Source: Fereydounia khargensis
Taxonomy: Eukaryota > Basidiomycota > Ustilaginomycetes > Urocystidales > Fereydouniaceae
Direction of reading: 5' to 3'
DNA: 64,000 bases
Assembly: GCA_026413255.1 (NCBI GenBank)
Contig: JAOCZO010000022.1
Location: 145,397 to 209,396 of the forward strand
Shown here: piece by piece, positions 1 through 9,935 of the stretch
How positions within the stretch are numbered: the first letter of the stretch is position 1
How the letters are laid out: each line of letters opens with the position of its first letter
Notes under the pieces: generated by a model
Seen by the model: only the letters and a program-made list of their open reading frames with translations
The model's database searches: none
What the model was told of the DNA's origin: nothing
Translations under genes and position numbers: made by a program

Positions 1-1311
1 AAGGTCGCCATCAAAAGGGAGGACATCGTGAAGAAAGGTGAGTTGCATGCAACATTCGCCATTCGCTTCTAGCAATAGCAACGCTGACATCCATGCCGAT
101 CGTTTCTATCAGTTCTTGGCCTAACTTCGCGCGCGTTCCCCGTTGTCTTCAACCGGGCACAAAAGACACTCTCAAGCGTCTTTGGATACAGCCTGGTCCA
201 GTTGAGGCGCAAAGGAACAGAAAATGTTCAGATCTTGGAGCAGGCCACCGCAGCGGCTGCAGAGGCTGAGACGCTCGACGAATCAAGGCGAGGGGCGGAT
301 AAGGAAAACGAGAACGAGCGGGGTAGAGATACTGCTAAGGATGGCGAAGCCAAGAAAGGTGAGCGACGCCGAATGCTTTTCGTAATGGTTGGGGTCTTCG
401 TCCCACTGACATCTCATTCGCCTTCAGCAGCAGGATCAAACATCTGGGTCCTGAAATCCATCCTGCCTACTCGACTCATCCAAAGGTACTCTAAACCTGT
501 TGAAGACCTTGCAAACTCTCTGCAGCAGCCGGAGGAGGCCCACATCACTGCAACAGGGGCAGATTCTTCTGGAATTGTGCTTGATTGGGCAAAGTCTGGG
601 ATGCAACAAGGCGCGATGGGTCTCCTCTACGTAGTTCTCGCTCTGATTCTGCTCAATGGTCGGTCCATGAAGGATGGTGAGTATCTCCTCATATGATCCT
701 GGCCGCTGAGAGCGCGACTTATCATTTGCCATTACGCTACCTCAGATCAACTTAGGGCATATCTCAAGCGTCTCCATCTATACCCCGAGAAGCCGCTTCC
801 TTCAGCGCTCCAGATGGATGCCGTAAGGGGATCGTCAGATGCATCGACCCAATCAGCTACGCAGACAGCGACGCAGGCCCGCTCCCGCCGGCTTGAAGGC
901 ACATCCTTGACCATGGATGGATTCCTGCATCTGATGCGCAAACAGGCATATCTCGAAAGCGTGTACACAGATGGTGCCGCTCGCACACAGGCTGGTACCC
1001 AAGCCAGGGGTGGCAGACCACGAGCACGGGCTGGTGGAGAGGACGACTATGTACCCGTTGAGTGGCGATGGGGGAGCCGAGCTGAAGCCGAAGTCAGTGA
1101 AGCCTCCATCGCCGAGATGATTGCAATGATCTTCACCGACCCAGCCGCATCTGCTGGCGTGGAAGAGATTGATATTACAGCTACCAATGGAGCTAGCGCA
1201 AATGGCGACTCGAGTCAACGACCCGGGAGCCAACGCACCCGTGCGTCTCAACAAAAGAAGATGCTGATTGACAGCATAACACGTGCTGCAGGATCTGCTC
1301 TCGTGCCATAG
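1..1311 (+). CDS. NSE3: Nse3, MAGE-domain subunit of the Smc5/6 complex (3' part, 5' end outside window)
   Basis: Partial gene; the start lies left of the window. Best exon model is 1-37, about 215-358, 428-676 and 746-1311, with 69-nt introns at 359-427 and 677-745. The acceptor of the first intron is ambiguous (215 or 221). The visible 331 residues look like a MAGE/Nse3 winged-helix domain: an 'IKREDIVKK' start, a hydrophobic helix 'GLLYVVLALILLNG' followed by 'DDQLRAYLKRL', then 'FLHLMRKQAYLESV' and 'VEWRWGSRAEAEVS', in the family order. Nse3 is known to bind DNA and the Nse1/Nse4 subunits in the Smc5/6 complex, which acts in recombination repair and replication-fork stability in the nucleus. 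The tail after about residue 270 is low-complexity and ends in TAG. A generic MAGE protein is the alternative name, but fungi normally have one MAGE gene, which is Nse3. Confidence 0.8.
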
Positions 1312-2116
1312 GGCGGACAAGCTCTTCAGACCGGGCGGGGTGCGTGTACTCGCTGCATCACTCGACGATATACCTTTCATGTGTAGCACCAACTCTGTCA
1401 ACATGTACAACAAACGCATTCATTCTCATTTAGTCATGGCCTGGTTCGGCGTGGAGTCTCAGTAGCACCGCATACAAGCATGTCTCATGGAACAGTTTCT
1501 TGACCATTCTTTCACGCAGCCGTAAACACGGACCTGCATGTACTGTACAGTACAGTCGTCAAACTTGGCACAGCTTCTCTGCAACCTGTCTCTCTCAGGA
1601 CGAGAGCAGGTAGTAACGGGATTGATTGCTGAAAGGGTGGCGATAGCGTCATCCGCTGATTTTGATTATCTACACTGTCTATCTCACCTAACAGGAAAAT
1701 ACATATCGGCCAGACAGCCCTTCGTTATTCTTTCTCTCTCTCTCCTCCAACTCTTGCTCCTTCTCTTCGTCTCCTTCATACCGTGGCTTCCCTTCATCCT
1801 TGGACACATCTTCATCGCTATTCGACATCCCTCTCATCGCCTCACTGTCCTGATTCCTCTCTCATCCGCGAATCGCATCCGAAGAGAGCAATTGACCTGC
1901 AAGAAACTTCACGACAAGGAAACCTTTCTGTAACCAAAAGAGCTGTTGCCTACAAGCTCTCGAGTCTCCCTGAACAACCGAGTGGCAGCGCTGATTCTCT
2001 TCGAATCATCTCATTCATCAATTTTGCACGCAGGTACGGTACCTCGCAACCAGACAAGTCCGCCATTCAGTTTTACTGGTCTCCTTGAACGCCTACGATC
2101 CCTCACGGAAACCTCA
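1312..2116. other. Gene-free stretch between NSE3 and a serine-rich orphan
   Basis: No convincing coding region is seen. It holds a GTAC-rich palindromic motif at 1539-1557 and a pyrimidine-rich (CT)n stretch at about 1731-1790, typical of leaders of highly transcribed fungal genes. Its right half is probably the 5' leader of the next gene. Confidence 0.5.
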
Positions 2117-4590
2117 ATGTCGACGACTATCCGAGCAACCTCCAACGAAACATCAGCTTTCTCCGGCCTCACACCAAAGAGGACCAGGACGCTATCATTT
2201 CATTCTCGAGGCGCTTCTTGCGCATCCACACCTAGCACTCTTGCGCAAGTCGCCAAGCGTCACCGATCCCACACTGGTCTTCGCTCCATCTTTAGATGCG
2301 GCAAAGACCCTCATTTATACAATTCCGGCGATTATCATCCTCCCAAAAAGGCTCGAGATGATGAAAAATCGTCCGTATACAATGCCGCCAAGGTTCCACA
2401 GTTACCAATATCCCAAGCTATCGAAAGTCATAACACGCTTGGTATCCCCCCGAGCATCTCTTCACGTTCTCTTCCCCCGGTCATTACATTTGACGAGCCG
2501 GTCGAAGGAACGGTGCGACTAATCGGACCTTCGACAGTTGAGCTGTCCAGCTGGTCGTTGTATCCGCCCAGCGAAAACACGCGGCTTTCAAGCCGCGATA
2601 TCATTCCGGTAAGTACTGTATTTGGTCTTAGTCTCCTTTCCTTGCAAACCGCTCGGTGAATTGACCGGGGGAGTCGTTCTTCGTTCACCAGGTCGCATCA
2701 GGACCGATACCGAGAGCACCTGAGCGGCTGTCGTCGGTTACGAGAAGCCCCGAGTCTCATCCCACCTCCCTCTCTGGCAGTGGAAGTGGTGCTCAACTGG
2801 ACAGCTCGCGCCTTGCGTCAAGAACCAGTGCTAGCAAGTCTCCGTCAGCATATCCTCTAGATGGCTTCTATGACCCTCGCTTCGGGGTGACTTCTCGCAC
2901 CCCGTCCAGTCATACCACAAGATCTGAGATAGTGAAGTCGGAGCTTTCCAACGGACACTTGACGGGTCAGCTACAGCCCGTGTTGCCCAGTCGCAACTCA
3001 GCCGGAAAGATGAGTAGCAGGGGCGATTCTATCCGAAGACGCAGACGGTACGCTATGCCATACCTGGACGGCCCCAGCCTTCCTGGTGAAGGTCTTTATT
3101 CCGGTGACGAAGAGGTCCAAGAAAGGCTCAGAGCTGTCTCTGATGCAGGCCATGAAGCAAAGGGGAGGCTGGATCTGCCCGAAATTCACAAAGCTCATGA
3201 TGATGACCAGACAGGGGAAAATGATCACGGTGGATCAAGAAGGAAGCGAGCGTCAACTCAATCAAGCAGCGTTCTAGGTAACGAGTCGAAGGTATCAGAG
3301 TCATCTTCGGAAGCAGTCAGCGTTCTTCTCCGATCTTTCCCATTGGATGACGAGATGCCTAGTCAACCACCTCTCAGAAAGGCAAGCAGCGCGTCGATTG
3401 CTCACAAGCGGCTCTCAAAGAATCCGGGTATATCGCGTGAGGTATCTTTGGTCCGACAAGCTCTGCGAGATGGCGTGGATGGCGAGAGTAAAAGATCGGG
3501 GATCATCTCGTTCGGAAGGCATCGCGCCATCTCGACTGGCAGCCGCTCGAGTGATGACGATGACCAAGATGAGGACGAGTCAGACCTGAGTCAAAATTTG
3601 GATGACGCCGTTCGTGAGTCTTGCCATCTAGTCGCAGATCTCACCTTCAGACAGCAAATGCAGGCAATGGATCGGGCAAGCACCTGCAGCAACGCAGGAA
3701 CCACAACGTCTCTTCTCGAAGGAATGGGCCAGAACAAAAGCTTCCGGGCCACATTTGGCGAAGCTCCCTCAGTCAGCAAACTCTCACGAGCTCAGTCCGG
3801 CGCAACTACAAGCCCAAGCGAGCGTGATTCGATAAAGTCGGACGCTTGGCGAGGCCAGACTTGGGCGTCAGACTTTGCTTCAATGCGGCGGTCACAGTTG
3901 CAATCGTTCCGGCCTGGGTCCAGAGGATCAGAATCGCACTCACACTCGAGGTGCTCAACTGCATCGTCGGTCCGTTCATCGGAGAGGCTGGGAACACCGT
4001 TGTCGCCTCCTCCGGAAAGTCCATTGCCACCGATACCAACTCAAGCTTCGAGCAGGACAGGTAGTCAGTTGCTGAAAAGATCAACATTCGGGGAACCGGA
4101 ACGCAACCTGCAACGTATCTCAGAAGATGAAGGCACACTTCGCGAGCGAAAGGGCTCCATCAAATCAGCTGGAGCTCACCGACAGAGCTCGCGGCTTCGA
4201 ACACGAACGATGCACCAGGAATCGATCGACAAACGAGATGGATCGCTGCGGCCGATGGCTTCGGTACGCCGAACACAGTCGCGAGGCACTCTGGGGTCTC
4301 GAGGAGGCGATTCGGTGCGGAGCTCGAGCACGCTGTCGCCCGATCTAGACTGGAGTGATGGACAAGAATCGCCATATGGAATAAGCCGAGGCCGCTTTGA
4401 TTCGGTGAGCAACGGAAGTAGTCCCTGGGCCACAAGCCCGACGATGGACGTCAGTGTTGCGGAGAAATCCGGCTCGCCTCTGTCTGCGTCTGCGGAGATG
4501 GAGGGTGAAAAGATGGATCGAGCTCGGCGGGAACGGATAGAAAGCCTGACAAGCGCACTAGACGCGGTTTGTGGAAAATCCCCGCCTTGA
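2117..4590 (+). CDS. Serine/arginine-rich, largely disordered protein of unknown function
   Basis: Two exons, 2117-2608 and 2692-4590, joined in phase 0 by an 83-nt intron with a GTAAGT donor and CACCAG acceptor, give about 796 residues. I do not recognise a family. The protein is rich in Ser, Arg, Pro and acidic residues, with many basic-directed Ser sites (RRxS, RxxS). A more ordered stretch near residues 210-270 contains 'RRRRRYAMPYLDGPSLPGEG' followed by an acidic helix-like segment. A run of acidic residues (DDDDQDEDESD) precedes a short helical region around residues 430-460. No signal peptide or membrane segment is visible. The start chosen is the ATG at 2117; an upstream in-frame start at 1946 exists but would code through leader-like sequence. 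It could be a phosphorylated scaffold or regulator, but this is a guess. Confidence 0.65.
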
Positions 4591-5379
4591 TGGGCGGGGA
4601 AAGGTATCGGTCACTGTAGCCGCTCACATTCATTAGGACCCCTTCGCAACTCTCCCTTTGGACAAACATCGTCCCCACACGCTCGTTAGCGGGCATACAG
4701 TTCAGTGCGCGCGGTATGCCCGGTCGATGGAACCATATGCAATCTACTCACAATCACCCTACAAGAGTGCTCGGTGTGCTTGTATGATGCGGGCGGCTGT
4801 CAAGGCTCGCGTTCGGTGCATTGCGGGACTGGCCGGAACTGACGGGCGCGACCGTTAATCGACGTGTGGGCAAGTGACGAAGAGGACTGTCCGGCAGTGC
4901 CTGACTGCTACCTACTCCCAATGGAAGGGTTCTCGACGCGCGGCACCGCCTCTGCGGCTTTGGGGGGCCGGATAGCTTAAGCAGCCAAAATGACAGAAAC
5001 GCGCTGCAGGGTGGCAGGCAGAGAGAGACAAGACAGACGCGCCGCTGCTGCCCCATTCCCTCCACCCAACTCAACAACACTGCCGGCTACTTGCTCATGC
5101 ACAGACCCCACTGCTTTTTTTTTTCTGGTCCCAACAGCCTCAGCAGCCTCTCCCCTGAGCCTTTTACAGCACCTCGACGGTGGCTACCGGTCCAGAACGT
5201 AGAGCTACAGTATTCTTCGCTGCATTTCCTCGACTCAGCCCACTACTCGCACAGCCAGTAGTAGCGCAGGGCTTTCACATCCTCTTTTCTGTCTCCCGGC
5301 TATTCCCTTTCACTACCATCATCAATCACCTCTTGCAGTCCCCGCTCCATCCTCCACCCCGCACCTACCAGCCAACAAG
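4591..5379. promoter_or_regulatory. Intergenic region and leader of citrate synthase
   Basis: No gene is seen. The last 400 bp are pyrimidine-rich, with a T-run at about 5115-5124 and CT-rich tracts up to the start codon, consistent with the core promoter and 5' leader of a strongly expressed gene. The sequence before the ATG is 'CAACAAG', a favourable context. Confidence 0.5.
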
Positions 5380-6900
5380 ATGGGCAACAACCCTAGCGAC
5401 AATCCGCGCCAGTCGCTCACTGTCATCGACAACCGTACAAGCAAGGTCTACGAGATCCCCATCACGCACAACTCTGTGCCGGCCACTGCATTCAAGAAGA
5501 TCTCTGCTACCCCCCGCACTATTCCAGGCATCAATGACCGCGAGGAGGACGAGACCGAGCAGGGTCTCCGTGTCTTTGACCCCGCTTACATGAACACGGC
5601 TGTCGTTCAGAGCAAGATCACCTACATCAATGGTCTCGACGGTGTACTGCGCTACCGTGGATACCCCATTCAAGAGCTCGCCAAGAAGAGCAACTTCCTC
5701 GAAGTCGCCTTCCTTCTCATCTACGGCGAGCTCCCCACCAAGACCCAGTTTGATTCGTGGCAGGATGAAATCATGCACCACACCTACATTCATTCTGACG
5801 TCGAGGGCATGTTCAAGTCGTTCCGTTACGACTCGCACCCCATGTCCATGCTCACATCTGCCTTTGCTACCCTCGGTGCTTTCTCCCCCGAGGCAAACCC
5901 CTCCCTCGCCGGCCAAAAGCTTTACACCAACGCCGCTTCAGGAGACATGAACGCGCTCAAGGTGCTCGACAAGCAAATCCTCCGTATCATCGGTAAGGCG
6001 CCAACTCTTGCCGCTGCCGCTTACCGTATGCGCCAAGGTCGCCCCTTCAACCGCCCGGCCCAGGGTCTGTCTTACACGGGCAATTTCCTCTATCTGCTCG
6101 ATAACCTCTCGGGCCACGAGTACCAGCCACACCCGGTCCTTGAGCGCGCGCTTGACGCTCTTTTCATCCTGCATGCAGACCACGAAATGAACTGCTCCGC
6201 CGCCACTGTCCTGCAAGTCGGAAGCTCCCTCGTCGACCCTTATAGTGCCGTCTCGGCCGGCTGTGCCGCCCTCTACGGCCCCTCTCACGGAGGCGCCTCC
6301 GAGTCCGCTATCCGCATGCTCATGGAGATTGGCTCTCCCGAGAATGTGCCCGCCTTTATGGAGAAGGTCGAGCGAAGGGAGCGCGTCCTGGTGGGCTTTG
6401 GTCACCGAGTCTACCGCAACGTCGACCCACGCTCAACAGCTATTCGTGAGCTCGCCGAAGAGGTCTTCAAGGTCACGGGTCGTAACAAGCTGCTTGACAC
6501 GGCCATGGCGCTCGCCGAGCACGCACGCAAGAGCGAGTTCATGCGCTCTCGCCAGCTCTACCCGAACGTCGACTTTTACTCTGGCCTCATCTACCAGGCC
6601 ATGGGCTTCTCGCTCGACTTTTACCCTGTGCTCTTCGCTGTCCCCCGTTGCGTCGGCTGGCTCGCTCACTGGCGACAGATGATGCTTAACCCTAGTGGTG
6701 TCAAGATCTGGCGCCCGCGTCAGCTCTACATTGGTGCGCCGGAGCGTGAGTACATTGACCTAGACAAGCGCAAGGATGTGTGGGACTCGACTGTGTTCGA
6801 TGCGCCTGTTCAGGTCAACCACGGTGGGGACAGCAAGCGCAACTTGCTCGCCACGTACAAGGACGAGAGGGGCCGTGTGAATGGCAAGGCTCGTCTCTGA
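5380..6900 (+). CDS. Citrate synthase, probably peroxisomal (PTS1 -ARL)
   Basis: Intronless 506-residue protein that condenses acetyl-CoA and oxaloacetate to citrate. The catalytic triad of the family is present: His268 in 'HADHEMNCSAA', His342 in 'GFGHRVYR' and Asp398 in 'YPNVDFYSG'. The substrate-binding 'GPSHGGASE' segment lies between the histidines. The N terminus is short and acidic/polar (MGNNPSDNPRQ) and lacks the Arg-rich amphipathic helix of a mitochondrial precursor. The last three residues are ARL, preceded by Gly-Lys, which fits a PTS1 peroxisomal import signal. The likely role is the glyoxylate cycle or disposal of acetyl-CoA from beta-oxidation. The sequence style resembles the bacterial-like/plant-peroxisomal branch rather than the usual fungal mitochondrial enzyme, a visual judgement. 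Methylcitrate synthase is a less likely alternative. Codon use is strongly biased, suggesting high expression. Confidence 0.9.
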   Translation: MGNNPSDNPRQSLTVIDNRTSKVYEIPITHNSVPATAFKKISATPRTIPGINDREEDETEQGLRVFDPAYMNTAVVQSKITYINGLDGVLRYRGYPIQELAKKSNFLEVAFLLIYGELPTKTQFDSWQDEIMHHTYIHSDVEGMFKSFRYDSHPMSMLTSAFATLGAFSPEANPSLAGQKLYTNAASGDMNALKVLDKQILRIIGKAPTLAAAAYRMRQGRPFNRPAQGLSYTGNFLYLLDNLSGHEYQPHPVLERALDALFILHADHEMNCSAATVLQVGSSLVDPYSAVSAGCAALYGPSHGGASESAIRMLMEIGSPENVPAFMEKVERRERVLVGFGHRVYRNVDPRSTAIRELAEEVFKVTGRNKLLDTAMALAEHARKSEFMRSRQLYPNVDFYSGLIYQAMGFSLDFYPVLFAVPRCVGWLAHWRQMMLNPSGVKIWRPRQLYIGAPEREYIDLDKRKDVWDSTVFDAPVQVNHGGDSKRNLLATYKDERGRVNGKARL

Positions 6901-7050
6901 GCTGTCTATATATTTGTTGATTGTTTTTGTTCCAGAACACTGGAGAACCCATCACTCGTGATTTATAGATGTGACACACCTGCGTGTGATTGCATTGCAA
7001 GGAAGGCGTTGCAGGACAGGAGTGGGGAAAGGGGGTATACTGTACATGTT

Positions 7051-9092
7051 CTATCTCGAGAGTGCACGGAAGCGATTAACAAACCAGCGAGTACCGTTCC
7101 GCCCACCGTCGTCACGAACGATATACGTGGTGGCCAACTCGACGGCCTCGATCATTTCAGTGATGAGGAGGATGGGAGCCTGTTCGGCGTGAGCGATATC
7201 CAGTGTCGAAGCACCTTCGTGTGTGTCTAGGAACGTGACGAGACGGGAGATGAATGCGCCGTCTGCGTACCGCGGAGTGTGGAGGACAGCTAAACCGGAC
7301 TTGAATGTGCGTAGCTGGATCGAGGGAGACGTTATGTCTGGTAGGTAGAGGGACGCGGATCGCAGTGCCTGAGGTGGTACGAGAGCTACCGTGTCGGGAC
7401 CGGATCTATGGTCAGATCGTGAGAGAGCGTGATGGGTGGGTCAAGGGGAGACGTACCTATTCCTCTGGCTCGATTCCAGACACACCACACTTCATCGAGC
7501 CCAACGAGACCACGTCCTGTCTCAGCACTGCGCACAAGAGTCTCGCGTCCCTTGCCCTTGGCCAGCACATTTCCTGTTCCCATCAGACCAGGGTTGTCCG
7601 CCTTGCCAAGCAGCAGGCCTGCGAGCTCGCGTGCCAGTTCGAGATGGTACTCCTTCTGATCCCGCGCCATGTCCTCCGTCACTGCTGGAGCCGGTAAGCC
7701 AAGCCTTACGAGGGATGAGCGGATGAGCGTCGCAGCTTCCTGATCCGGTGCACTTGTGTCACTCGACATCTCCTGCCGCGTCAACTTTTGATTGAGCGCT
7801 TCGGCAAAGTCTACCATCTGCTTGGCCTTGGTCATTAGCGCCTCCAGGTCCTTGAGAGCGCCCTGCATGTCATCATTCTGCAGTCGCGAGCTCGAGTCGA
7901 CGTTGTTCATAATGCTGTCGATACCTGCCTTTCGCATCGCTGCGCTGCGCCCGTCAATGTCCACATTCGGCGTTGATGTGCCCGTCCCAGAGCCGGTACC
8001 AGTGCGGCTTGACCATGCCTTGGCTTTGAGCGTAGGCTTGAGAAGACTGTAGAATGGTTTGTCTCCACCTCTGCGGAAGCTGAGCTTGATCGAGTCTGCA
8101 GGTATACTGATTCGTGACGCCGGCGTTGAAGAACGAGGCGGTGTCTGGCTGAAAAGAGAGTTGGCATCCGTGTCTGTACTTTTGCGTGGCGTCATGGGAG
8201 TAGGTGTAGGAGATGGAGAGCTGCTTGTTGTGTCTGTGAGCGACTCTGTGGCGAGAGAGGAGCCGCATATCTCGCATTGTAGCATGGAAGGATGATTGAG
8301 GAAGGTGCATACGGGACATGCAAGACCAGCAGCTTTGCTCCGTGTCGTGTCTTGCTGTTCCGAGTTAGAGTGGAGCGAGAGTGCAGCCATGGGAGATGCA
8401 ACAGTGTTGGTCAATGAGCGACTCAGCTGGCCACTCAAGCGGCTAGGACGAGAAGGTGGATCATCGCGCGGGTCTCGCGTGACACCGCACAGCTGGCAAG
8501 AAGCGGCGGCATCGCCCGCACTAGGGCTGTTACTGAAGCCACATATTGAGCAGATCCAGTTGGAGTTGGAGGAGCTCGCTTGGGTGTTGCCATGGTCCGC
8601 AGCCAGAGCATTTACTCTCCAGTCGCGAGGTTGCGGCTGGGTGCTGCTGGGCCTGTCAGGCGTGGCTGTTGCAGCGAGGTTGATTGACGAATTGCTTCTC
8701 TTTGCAGCAGCGCTGGAAGATTCAATGAGAGCAGGTGCAAGTGTGAGTGTGATCTTGGGACTGCTCTTGAGGAAACCAGCGTAGTACTCGGACTGCTTGA
8801 CGAGAGACAGGTCGAGGTAGCAGGAATGGCGATGTGGTTGAGCGTCGTCGATATAGATGAGTCGATGCGAGGTCAGATAGACGGTGCCGTTTGCCTGATT
8901 GAGGCTCTTTTCCTTTCTGTGAGAGAAGAGGTAGTCAGAAAACAGTCCATAAAATGAGGTTGATTCATATCACATCGGTACTCACCCATCGTAGAGACCG
9001 ACACTGCCCTGGAGGGACACCACTTCCTCGTCACTGTACAGGAGAGCGCCTATGGACGAGTTGGTGGCATCGATCTGCTGGAATCGGTCCAT
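7051..9092 (-). CDS. VPS36: Vps36, ESCRT-II subunit with GLUE domain and two NZF zinc fingers
   Basis: Three exons on the minus strand: 9092-8986, 8916-7457 and 7385-7051, with introns of 69 and 71 nt; about 633 residues. The N-terminal GLUE (split PH) domain shows 'GSVGLYDG', then 'GTVYLTSHRLIYIDDA' and 'SEYYAGFLKSSPKITLT'. Two C-x2-C...C-x2-C fingers, 'CSICGFSNS...CQLCG' and 'CPVCTFLNHPSMLQCEICG', are inserted in the GLUE region as in budding-yeast Vps36. A Ser/Thr-rich linker follows, then 'DLEALMTKAKQMVDFAE' and the paired winged helices with 'GLDEVWCVWNRARGI' and 'QLRTFKSGL', ending near 'IVRDDGG'. Vps36 binds phosphoinositides and ubiquitin and helps sort ubiquitinated membrane cargo into multivesicular endosomes. 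The stop lies 150 bp from the convergent citrate synthase stop. The start was chosen because it directly precedes the conserved GLUE beginning. Confidence 0.92.
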
Positions 9093-9935
9093 GCCGCTGG
9101 TGCTGGATCCCCGCTTCTCAGGTGGATGACCGGACAGATGTGTTCGCTGAATGGAGCGAGGGTGTGAGTAGGATGATGGTTTGTAGAATCGACTGAGCCA
9201 CGCAACCTGGTTGATGCGTTGACCCGACCTCGGTCCATGTCCGTGCGCTCGCTTGCGGTGTCCGATCGGGGCATGGAGCGCTGATCGGGGAGTGGAGGTC
9301 CGCGAGCCAAGTCATCCATGGCCCTGGAAGAAAAAAAAAAGAGGCAGACAGGCATCACGTGGGAAGGGAAGGTCTCCACCCGGAACGTCACGGGGCCGCT
9401 GCGTTGAGGGAAAAAGAGGGATTGGTCAGCCGGGCGGGGAGGGGAGGCTGGAAGAAGAAGAAAAAAGAGGGCGCCGCTTCGGACCAACTCGAGCAAGCAA
9501 GCAAGCAAGCAAGCCAGGCAGCCCAAGGCAGGCAAAGGCAAGCGAGAAGCAACAGGTCGAGAAGAACCCGGCTAACCAAAGCAGCAAAGGCACCAAAGCA
9601 GCAAAGCAGTAAAGCACCAAAGCACCAAAGCAGCAAAGCCCAACTGCGAGTCAGTCTGTCCCGTTGCGCTCAGCAAGCCAAGCCGTGGCTCACACTCCAC
9701 AACTCATTCCGCACCTTCTTCTCCCGCACACTCTTACTTCCGCCCATCACCAACCTGCCTCAACCGTCCTTCTTTTTCTCGAACAAGGCGGGGTTCAAGG
9801 ACGTGACCTGATCGTACGTCGTCTCTCTCCCATTCTGGTCCGCTGTCATCCTGCTCTCTCGGCTCACACCTTCATCCAGTCGTTCGAGTCTACTCTTCTC
9901 TTTCCTTTTCCCCCTTCTTGCCAGAGCCGCTCAGC
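9093..9935. promoter_or_regulatory. Divergent VPS36/CLU1 promoter with simple repeats
   Basis: Intergenic DNA between two head-to-head genes. It carries purine-rich runs (about 9325-9475), an (AAGC)n tract, a cluster of AAAGCA-type units, and a pyrimidine-rich CLU1 leader. A GTACGT...ATCCAG pair at about 9814-9879 could be a 5'-UTR intron of CLU1. No protein gene is seen; the lysine/glutamine-rich reading frames here are products of the repeats. Confidence 0.5.
9493..9640. repeat. (AAGC)n and degenerate AAAGCAGC/AAAGCACC repeat cluster
   Basis: About five AAGC units at 9493-9514 are followed by roughly eight imperfect AAAGCAGC or AAAGCACC units at about 9577-9640. Both are simple-sequence repeats located within the divergent promoter region. 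Confidence 0.85.

Noticed and set aside
5365-6405. Two open frames opposite citrate synthase
   Set aside because: Same cause: biased codons of the real gene leave the complementary frame open; no recognisable protein.
9253-9811. Open frames rich in Lys, Gln and Arg upstream of CLU1
   Set aside because: They are translations of AAGC and AAAGCA simple repeats and purine runs, with no conserved protein pattern.
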